Shown here one piece after another: positions 55,956 through 64,000 of a stretch of 64,000 nucleotides of DNA (positions are counted from its first letter, which is position 1; the number at the start of each line of letters is the position of its first letter). The stretch is from contig NC_068346.1 in NCBI RefSeq assembly GCF_014633365.1, forward strand, positions 33,336,639-33,400,638. The letters run 5' to 3'. Made by a program: the position numbers and the translations under genes. The notes beneath the pieces were generated by a model, which was given only the letters and a program-made list of their open reading frames with translations, was not told the origin of the DNA and did no database searches. Origin of the DNA: Diospyros lotus (taxonomy: Eukaryota; Streptophyta; Magnoliopsida; Ericales; Ebenaceae).

Positions 55956-56478
55956 ATGGCTAGTCCAAGAGTACAACAATTCTCCTTTTCCACTTCTCAA
56001 TGTGCCTGTTATGTGTTCTTGAGCTTCAGAGGCAAAGACACTCTCAAGTCATTCACTGATCACCTTTATACAGCTCTGATGGATGCTGAATTTTGCATTT
56101 TCAGGGATGAGGAGGGGATAGAAGTATGAGAAAACATCAAGCTTGAACTTAGTAAAGCGATTCAAGAGGCAAGGATTTCAGTACTAGTCTTCTCGCGGGA
56201 CAATGCATCTTCCTATTGTTGCCTTGAGGAGCTTGTGATGATTCTCAAAAGCAAGAGGGCCTCTGAACATGTAGTTTTTCCAATCTTCTACAACATGGAT
56301 CCAATCCTAATCAAGAAGCAAAAGGAAAGGTGTACAGAAGCTTTTGCTAGGTATGAGGAGCAATTCATGGCAGAAGTGGGTGAAAGAAAAGTTGAGTGGA
56401 TGGACATATTGAAGGAATGGTGGGCAGCACTTGAAGAAGTTGCTGATTTGGGAGGAATAGTTTTGCGTGATCAAGTTG
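55956..56478 (+). pseudogene. TNL-3: TIR exon, nonsense and Copia-interrupted
   Basis: ATG 55956 reads MASPRVQQFSFSTSQCA, then YVFLSFRGKDTLKSF; TGA at 56127-56129 replaces the GGA (Gly) of the other two copies (GIEV-stop-ENIK). The frame reopens with a CLEEL motif in place of CLDEL, keeping the catalytic Glu, through to ADLGGIVLRDQ. At 56479 the exon is cut by a Copia LTR just before where the exon donor should be. NB-ARC and LRR exons may continue beyond the window's end. Confidence 0.88.
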
Positions 56479-57986
56479 TGTTGGAGAATCAATCAAGCGA
56501 GAGATTCATCCCAATCAATCTCTTGTGATTGTGGCATTGGCTGTGGAATCTTTTTATGTTTGTTGTTTGACTTTTTTGCACAGATATGATTATGTTTCCC
56601 TCCCATATAGTTTGCTTCTTGTAATATTTCCTACTTTGTAAATCTCCATTTATATATAGGGTGATTAGCTCTATTGCATGAAGAGTCATTCTACACCGCC
56701 CAAATATCTCATATCGAGAGATTACCGAAACCAATATTGTGCGATATTTTGGCTGTCAAAATATCACCATCTTGAGAGCAATTCAGAGGGTTTATCAAAA
56801 GTCGCGTCTCTTTCTGCAGAGCCTCTTCTCTTTCTCCTTCCTTGCCGACGTCTCTTTGTTTCTCCTTCCTTCTCGTCGATGACTTCTCGCCAAAGACAAT
56901 GCGCCGCCTTCTTTCTCCTTCAAGCACGGTCTCCTTATCTTCCTCCTTCTTTGCCGACTGCCTCTTGTTCACTTGTTCCTCCTCACCGACAACTTCTCGT
57001 CAAAGATGCGCCTTCTTCTTTCTCCACCTCCTTCGCACAACCTCCTCCTTCCTAACCGACAACCTCTCGCCACCAGCGATTTGAAATCTCCACCCACTTA
57101 CAATCAGACAGCCTTCACCCCCACCCACCGCCGCCGCCAGTCGTACCGCCTTCGCCTCTACCCACCACGACTACAATGTCAGACCTAAGTAAGATTGGCC
57201 CCTGGTCTTTTACGTTTTCTGGAGAGCCTTTTGTTTTGTTAATGGATTTCGATTACTGTTATCTTAATGAATGCACATTTTTATTTTACGTTAATGGTTG
57301 TTATCTTAATGGATTGTTTTATCTTATGTTATGGACCAAGGTAAGATTGTTTTGTTAATGGATTTTGTTTGGTTTTGTTGGTTGTTATCTTATTAATTAG
57401 AATATTAGACGATCTTTTGTGTTCGAGCAGTGTAGAATTGCTCTAAATGTTAAAGACAAAGATCTAGGGGAAGGAAGACGATTAGGGTTTGGGTGAATAG
57501 AGGCAAATTCATGAATACAAATGGAGGCCACGTGGATTGGGTGGATGGGGGAGAAATCAAGTTAAATTAATTACTTCTTCCAAACTGTTATAACTATAGC
57601 GAGAACACAGAGCTCCCATGATTAATCACTTTATTTTATAACTATCACTATTTAGTGATACAACCTAATTAGAATTCAGCATTATTGATCAAAACCACGT
57701 ATCCAAAAAACAAAACTAATAGATAAGTCAGTTATTTAACATTTTTAAATATTGGGATAGTGATTTGGTAAACAAATAAAATAAAAAAATAAAAAATATC
57801 CAAATAACTATCTAACCTACAATAGTGCCTACTGGCTAAGCTGGTGTTTTCTAAGATGTGTATCAACATCAACCAAAATTATTGCATTCAATTATTGCAG
57901 CTTCTTTTTTAATTCAACTCACCTTCATTACTTTGATCAGATTTTCATTTTAGTTTATGATGATATGAGTTTTTGAATTAGATCAA

Positions 57987-60120
57987 TTGTCGTATACTAA
58001 CGAAGAAAATATAGTAGTTTCCGACAATGAGATTGAAGTAGGGGTAAATAATGAATGCACATCAAAGGCCAGGGAGATTGTGCCTACGGTTGGGATGAAG
58101 TTTAGGGACCATAATGAGATTTTTGAATTTTACAAAGCATATGCTTATAGTGTGGGTTTCCCTGTTGGAAAAAGATCTTCAAAAAATAGTAGTGATGGGT
58201 CGTTGAAATATGTGACATTTGCTTGTAGTCGAGAAGGCATAATAAGTAGTGATACAAGCAGCTCGTTCAAGTCTCAACCAACTAATAAAACAGGGTGTTT
58301 AGCTAAACTGACAACTGCGATAGGAACATGGCGTGTTACCAAAGTCATTTTGGAGCATAATCACAAAACAAGTCCTTCAAAAATCTAGGTTGTATCAATG
58401 TAATCGACAATTGAGTGAACAAGTGAAACGAAAGCTTGAAGTAAACGATATAGCTGGTATTCCGATGCACAAAAGTTACAATTCAGCTGTCATTTAAGTA
58501 GGTGGATATGAGAATGTATCATTTGTTGAAATGGACTATAGAAACTATATTAATAAGATTAGGCGATTAAGACTTGGGGAGGGAGATGCAATTGCAATAC
58601 AAGTTTATTTTTCAAAAATGCAAGCACAATATCCTGGTTTTTTCTTTAGTGTGGATTTGGACGATGAGTGTTGACTAAATAATGTATTCTGGGCTGATAA
58701 TAGGTCTAGACAAGCATACAAGGAATTTGGATTGTGACATTCGATACAACGTATTTAATGAATAAGTATGACATGTTGTTTGCCCCTTTTGTTGGTGTGC
58801 ATCATCACGGACAGTCGACGTTGTTTGGTTGTGGTTTAGTATCCAGTGAGGATACTGAGACTTTCATTTGGTTGTTTAGGACTTGGCTGGAGTGCATGGA
58901 AGGTCAACCGCTAATAGGTATAATAACTGATCAGGATAGGGCAATGCAAAATGCAATTCAAATTATTTTTTCGAACACAAGGCATAGATGGTGTTTGTGG
59001 CACATACTTGGGAAGTTGCCTAAAAAATTTGGGGGCCACCCTCATAAGGGTTCAATACTCTTGGTTGTGCATGAAGTGGTCTACGAATCACAACATCCAG
59101 AAGAATTTGAATGGGGTTGGAGTTTATTAATTGATGTGTACACATTGCATGACAATGCTTGGTTGTCCGGGCTTTTCAAAGAACAAAGTCATTGGGTATC
59201 TTGTTATTTGAGAACAAGTTTTTGGGTTTGGATGTCAATAACGCAACAGAGTGAAAGTATGAATTCATTTTTTGACGAGTACGTGAACTGGAAAACCTCG
59301 TTGAAGCTATTTGTTGAACAGTATGAGCGAGCTTTGAGGTGTAAAGTCGAGAAGGAGTTCCAAGCAGATTTTAAGTCATATTCACATATGGTACCATGCG
59401 CAACTAGGTACTGAATGGAGAAATAGTTTCAAGAGGTTTACACAATTTCAAAATTCAAATAATTTCAAGTAGAGCTAACTAGAAAAGTGTATTGCGATAT
59501 TATCTCTATTGAGGTTCGCTATCTTGGATCTAGGTACAAAGTGGTTAAAGATATCACCTTCAACGAAACAAAGAGAAAGAGGCTTACAGTTATGTTTGAA
59601 GGAGAGAAGTGTCACATTGTTTGTAGTTGTCACTTGTTCGAGTTTCGAGGGATACTATGTAGACATGCTCTTTCAGTATTGATTTGAAATGATGTGGAAT
59701 TTATTCCCGACAGTTATATCTTCAGGAAATGGAGGAGAGATGTATGTAGAGCATACACAAGGGTTAAGATCAATTACAATGGTTAGGTTAGCACTCCTGA
59801 GCAGGTAAGATATGATCAATTGAAAAGTTTATCAGCCAAGGTGATAAATTTGGTAGTAGATGATGAAGAATGCACTTGCGAGTTCATAAAGTTACTCAAA
59901 AATTAACTGAACAATCTGACCATATCGATACCAAGAACTAGTTATGGTAGTAATCTCATCTCCCAAGGTAGTGTTCAAATCTCCTATGATTGTGGCGAAG
60001 CTATAAGGATATCATCCGATCCCATTTTGGATCCGCAATGCACGAAAACAAATGGAGCTCCTAAAAAACTTCATCAAAAGAGGCCCCTAGAAACTAGTAC
60101 TAATAAACGCAAGGTATATT
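57987..60120 (+). pseudogene. MULE transposase, FAR1/FHY3 type
   Basis: A transposase of the family that gave rise to the FAR1/FHY3 light-signalling regulators. Order: FAR1 DNA-binding domain (GMKFRDHNEIFEFYKAYAYS, ...VILEHNHKTSP), a linker (KRKLEVNDIAGIPMHKSYNS), DDE transposase core (FDTTYLMNKYDM; ITDQDRAM with the second Asp; HRWCLWHI), SWIM zinc finger (CSCHLFEFRGILCRHAL) and a C-terminal tail to about 60120. Frameshifts near 58385 and 58735 and stops at about 58497, 58673, 59413 and 59686 break it. No ATG heads the first ORF, so an upstream exon or lost start is likely. Confidence 0.9.
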
Positions 60121-61480
60121 TACAACTCTATTTTAGTTATCTATCGTTTGGTTGGTAGTATCAAGTGTTTGCATATAATGGCCTAAACTATTTTTTTGCA
60201 CATGTAACTTCAAAGTCAAGTAAAGGAAAACGTCCAATGGAAAATAATGCACAACTTGGTCAAGCTCTAATACAAGCAGCAAAAGATGTAGTAAATCCCG
60301 TGCTAACCCCACTCGGATTCTCACAACAGTCAGTGCCCAGAAGGAACTAGTGAGGATTAACCCAATTCTACCTCCTCCACCCTCATCCCATAAGTCAATT
60401 ACAGATGTTGCGATGGTTGATTATCTAAGTAGTGATGCCTATAATACTGAACGATTATCTGGGTCATCAAGATCCTCATCTTTTGCTTTTATTGTCTTCA
60501 AGGTGTTTTGAAAATGCTTTTATTGTTGCTAAGGAGATTGTGTTGAGAATGTTCTAAACCGGTTGTGGCAGACGAAGAAAGTTAATGCCCGACAGTAATA
60601 AAAGATTATTGTTAGAAGAAAAAAGTTGCTTATTGGCAAAAGAAGAAAGTTGCTTAGTGCTTAGTGGTAGCTGCTTAGTGATTAGCAGCCAAAACTCCTA
60701 TTTTAACTGCTGTTAGTTGTTGTTAGTTTCTTAGTGCTTAGAAGAAGAAAGATTTTATTTTTGGATATTTTTTGTTTGATTTGAGATTGAGCTATGTTGG
60801 TTAACTGCTATTTAATTGATGTATCATTTGCGGTGTTCCAATTTATGTCCCATCGCTCATAGACCAAAAGCACCACCCAGAGCAAGTTCAATATAGATTG
60901 TGTTAGTTCTTTCTACCAAATTTCAACTTCCAGTTTTATGTCCTTCATGATTATGAAATGATGTGGCATTTCTTTTTCTGTTCAATGATATTTGCAAGAT
61001 ACAAAAATGTATAGCAAGTTTCAGCTTCAAAGCCACGACATAATTTTTGAAATTTCTATTAAGCATTTCAATGAATAATGTAACTTTTCAAGCTAAAATG
61101 GGTATTACATCAGCTTACCATATGCAATCTATGTTAGTGTGTTTGTTAGTGAATCCTTCAAGATGTAGTGAATTCATTCTCCTACTCATGCAAGTAGTCG
61201 GAACTTTCTTAAACATCTTCTTCTATGCATTGTTAAACTCGACTATATACTAACAAATTAGAATGAGCTCTCCATGTATGTAGCCTCATCACTTCTTAGG
61301 AAACTACGAATTAACTTATGCCCCTCCCCTAAAAGAATGTACCAGTTTCAACCCCATCTTTCATAAATGGCTAAATCATATATGATATAAGACAAAATGG
61401 CCAAATCCTAAATTTATATCTTTCTAAACATATGGCATTACAGCAAATAGCTATTTGAATATTCCAAAATATGGCTTCAA
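60121..61480. other. MULE interior after transposase
   Basis: 60165-60350 continues tail-like text (SSKGKRPMENNAQLGQAL). From 60560 on there is an internal repetition of AAGTTGCTTAGTGCTTAG-type units (60600-60735). No other gene seen. Confidence 0.4.
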
Positions 61481-61672
61481 TCATGAAATTTCTACAACTG
61501 AGTTGTCTTTTTCCTTTTCAATTTCTTCCATTCCAGACAATGGCTTAATGAAGCTATCCAACATAGCATAAACTTCTTTCATATCTGGGTGAGATGCATC
61601 TCCAACTTGGAACTCATGAACACTACCATCAACTTCAATGGAACTGCAACCAAGAGCCTTCCTGACTAAGCA
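61481..61672 (-). pseudogene. PPR protein C-terminal (E/E+ motif) fragment captured by MULE
   Basis: Minus strand: ALGCSSIEVDGSVHEFQVGD, then ASHPDMKEVYAMLDSF, closing at a TGA at 61481. This matches the E and E+ motifs that follow the PPR tract in PLS-class organellar RNA-editing factors (GCSWIEV...HEF..GD.SHP...I). Only about 60 codons are present, with no PPR repeats, so it is a captured fragment. Confidence 0.75.
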
Positions 61673-61948
61673 TAAGTTGTATCACCAGATAAAAGAGCAA
61701 AAGTAAAATGATTAAAGAAATTCTCATCTGGCTTCCATAAGTAGTTTTGATAAAGTTGCTAGTAATTCATGAATACAACATGCTAATAGCTTGATTACTC
61801 ATACTCACAACATCTCTATTACATAAGCTTTGTAACAAACAATATCTTAAGAAAAGCCATCAAGACACAAATTATAAGATACATATTGAAAACAAACAGG
61901 AAGTAAACTCCTCACAGTGTATACAATTACAACTAAAATTGCCCCCAC

Positions 61949-62323
61949 CTATAACTTTTCTTTTCCCTTCCTGTGCACAGTTCCATTACCCTTTCGAATG
62001 GTTTTGTTAATGGATATCTCCATGTTGTCTTCATCACTTATCTGTTCACACATTTTCAGTAGTCGAGCCAAATCTTCAGTGTCAACCTTACTGCCTGATT
62101 TATTTGAGCCATGTTCACTTGATTTCCCTTCATCCCACTTAAAAAATCCACATTTATTATCATAAGAGAAGAACAACCTCCCTCGGTTCTATGACATCTT
62201 CTCCACCTCTAGCCATCTTACAAATCCCTATCCATAGTCTGGGCAATGCCCTTTTTTCGGGCAATCATCTAACCAGTACCCCAATTGTCTACAACTATGG
62301 CACATTCCATAGTTCTTTCTCAT
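61949..62323 (-). pseudogene. GRF-type zinc-finger protein fragment in MULE
   Basis: Minus strand: MRKNYGMCHSCRQLGYWLDD followed by CPKKGHCPDYG, TAG, then GRLFFSYDNKCGFFKWDEG. The GRxF....C..FF.W pattern is the GRF zinc finger, and a CCHC-like knuckle precedes it. Two stops (after CPDYG and before NRGRLF). The tail is Lys/Ser-rich and ends at 61949. Origin as host gene or transposon accessory is unclear. Confidence 0.65.
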
Positions 62324-62769
62324 TGTTATAGTTCTTGTTACAATTCCTCTTGTTCAAAAGGATAAACGGTAATTATTGTCTAAAATTAATCAAATCAGCA
62401 AACAATTAGCATATGCCATAGACAATAAATATGTTGTTGTAAACAATATACCCAAAACAAGTGACTCTATTATTATTTCAAAACAATAATAGAGGATTCT
62501 TCGCAAAACAAATAACATAACAGTCAATGTAAACAAATAAGATAACAGTCAAGTAGAGATAATATCGCAAAACAGTCAATGTAAACAATATACCCAAAAC
62601 ATTTTAGAGGATTCTTCTTGCTTGCAGTTCAGATATGATTTGGGTATACCCCATTGCTAAGCACCGTGGTATCAAATCAAAAGCCAAACAAGTGAAGGGT
62701 CTGAAAAATTAATTGGCTAAGACAAATACAAATCAGCTGAATCCCAAAAATTACAAATATATAATAAAT

Positions 62770-63090
62770 AAATAACTCACACAGCGAAATACGGCCAAAA
62801 CGATCCGAAGGGTTGCCGAATATGCTCAAGCGCGCGCGCGCACGAGAGAGGGTGGGGGAGAGAGAGACCAATGCCGTTGATGGTGAGGAGAGTCGACGGC
62901 AAAACGAAAACGAGAGCAAGAGATGCCGTTACTGGTGAGAAGTGTCAACTGCAAGAGGAGACGCACGTCGGACTGGAGAAAGAGAGAGATGGAGAGAATG
63001 AAGGGGAGAGAGACGATGGACAATGGGAGAATGAGGAAAAGGAAGAACTCGTTCAATTCCTTCACTTTGCAGATTTGTAATTTTGTTTAG
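62770..63090. promoter_or_regulatory. GA-rich subterminal tract of MULE
   Basis: Alternating GCGCGC (62830-62840) followed by many GAGAGA units to about 63020; possibly a 5' UTR or promoter for the minus-strand fragments next to it. No TATA box defined. Confidence 0.3.
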
Positions 63091-63205
63091 GGATGAGAGG
63101 TAAAATTGTTAGACCACATGGCTTCAATAATCTCTCGATACGATATATTCAGGCAGTGTAGACTTTTCCTTGTATGAATATGAAAAACAATTACAACATT
63201 TCACA

Positions 63206-63217
63206 TGGTATCAGAGC
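63206..63217 (+). other. Primer binding site of the Copia element in TNL-3
   Basis: TGGTATCAGAGC directly after the LTR end CA at 63205, complementary to the 3' part of initiator tRNA-Met. Confidence 0.85.
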
Positions 63218-63596
63218 ATTTCGTTTCTTCAACCTTTATTACCATCCTCTTCTCTGGCCCCCTTTAACTCTCAAGCCTTCATAGCCATTTTTTTAACCTT
63301 CATTGCTGTCATTGCTTACTTGCCATTCTACCTTCATCAGTCCTCTATTGTTTTTTTTTTTGGAGTCCTTAGTTCATTATTGCTACTTCATCTTCTTCAG
63401 TTTCACATCTCCATTGTTCAGACTTCCTCACCCCAGTTGTTTGCCCTGACTCCCTGCTCCGATAAGTCAACTGTTGTTGTTTCTAGTGTCATGACATCCC
63501 TACTCCGACAAGTTGTTGTGACCTTGCTGTGAATCGATTTCCAGATTTGGTTGGTATCAATCTATTCGTTGACCCATCATATCCAATTTCTATAAG

Positions 63597-64000
63597 ATGT
63601 CTTCAATCTCTACAACTAGCAACCCTCACTCCACCTCGACATATCCTAATATTAGCATATCATTTGGAGCCAATCACAACACTGTAGTGAGTGACTTCCA
63701 AAATCTCAACCCATCCTATTGGTTAGATGGAAGAAACTATTTACAGTAGTCTCAAGTGGTGAGAATGTTCTTGAAAGGAAAAGAAAAACTTAGTCATCTT
63801 GATGGGACAAGACCACCACAACACGACCCGAGATTTATAGTATGGGACAAGGAGGACTCAACAATCATATTGTAGTTGTGGAACTCTATGTAGTTCGAAA
63901 TCAGTCGCAAGTGCATGTTTCTATCCACTGCCAATGAGGTATTGAAAATTGTTTGAAAAACATACTCAAAATGCAAGATGTTGTTGAGTCAACTTACTCA
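63597..64000 (+). pseudogene. Copia gag, partial at window edge
   Basis: ATG 63597 begins MSSISTTSNPHS; then NPSYWLDGRNYLQ-stop-SQVV and GKEKLSHLDGTRP, WNSM-stop-FEIS, CMFLSTANEVL: the plant Copia gag (UBN2-like). At least three in-frame TAG codons, most of which replace Trp or Gln, so inactive. Confidence 0.85.

Larger units (their letters stand above)
56690..63162 (+). mobile_element. MULE (Mutator-like) transposon with FAR1-type transposase
   Basis: Terminal inverted repeats 56690-56733 and 63119-63162, 44 bases with about 8 mismatches, start TCTACAC[CT]GCC and share TATCGAGAGATTA. It splits the 5' LTR of the Copia element. No clear 9-base TSD was found (best pair matches 5 of 9). Contains a decayed FAR1-like transposase on the + strand and two gene fragments on the minus strand. 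The first 500 bases are C/T-rich and the last 400 are GA-rich. Confidence 0.82.
56479..64000 (+). mobile_element. Ty1/Copia retrotransposon in TNL-3 (5' part)
   Basis: The LTR starts TGTTGGAGAATC at 56479 (preceding bases AGTTG) and resumes at about 63163 after the MULE, ending TTTCACA at 63205. The tRNA-iMet primer site TGGTATCAGAGC is at 63206-63217. Gag starts at 63597 and runs out of the window. LTR about 255 bases without the MULE. Confidence 0.82.

Noticed and set aside
57987..59687. A functional FAR1/FHY3 transcription factor gene
   Set aside because: Several frameshifts and stops, and it lies between MULE inverted repeats.

Overview
The window is nuclear DNA of a flowering plant, very probably a dicot. 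It holds tandem TIR-NB-LRR (TNL) resistance-gene copies, a class essentially missing from monocots, buried in plant transposons (Copia, Gypsy, CACTA, MULE, Helitron). Low GC, multi-exon genes and long homopolymer and dinucleotide runs fit this. I cannot name the species.

Three TNL copies lie on the + strand. TNL-1 (5098-21385) and TNL-2 (40016-44340) share the same five-exon layout: TIR, NB-ARC, LRR start, LRR, C-JID. TNL-3 (55956-56478) is a TIR exon cut off by a Copia element. None encodes an intact protein: TNL-1 has a 46-bp frameshifting deletion in exon 3, TNL-2 a CGA-to-TGA nonsense change in NB-ARC, TNL-3 a TGA in the TIR.

Layout. 1-2196: terminal part of a CACTA element. 2197-3084: LTR remnant. 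5670-17793: a decayed Copia element filling intron 1 of TNL-1; inside it a solo LTR (6740-14521), and inside that a non-autonomous CACTA (8773-14227) with spliced gene fragments. 22077-35904: an old Gypsy element with 347-bp LTRs, itself invaded by a young 9.5-kb LTR retrotransposon (22407-31885) and by a 2.6-kb solo LTR (31901-34510). 35905-39900: LTR fragments, one clean solo LTR (38040-38651) and a GC-rich block. 45648-55554: a full-length Helitron with defined 5' TC and 3' hairpin-CTAG ends and a multi-exon, broken Rep-helicase gene. 56479 to the end: a Copia element whose 5' LTR is split by a 6.5-kb MULE (56690-63162), which carries a FAR1-type transposase, a PPR fragment and a GRF zinc-finger fragment.

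The most unusual object is the young LTR retrotransposon at 22407-31885. It has no reverse transcriptase. Between a gag-like ORF and the 3' LTR it carries an intronless, nearly full-length LOG-family (cytokinin-activating phosphoribohydrolase) sequence and an unidentified 181-residue ORF with a cysteine cluster. Its LTRs differ at only about nine sites by eye, so the insertion is recent.

All boundaries come from reading terminal motifs, target-site duplications (TSDs) and paralogue comparison by eye. No database search or alignment program was run.
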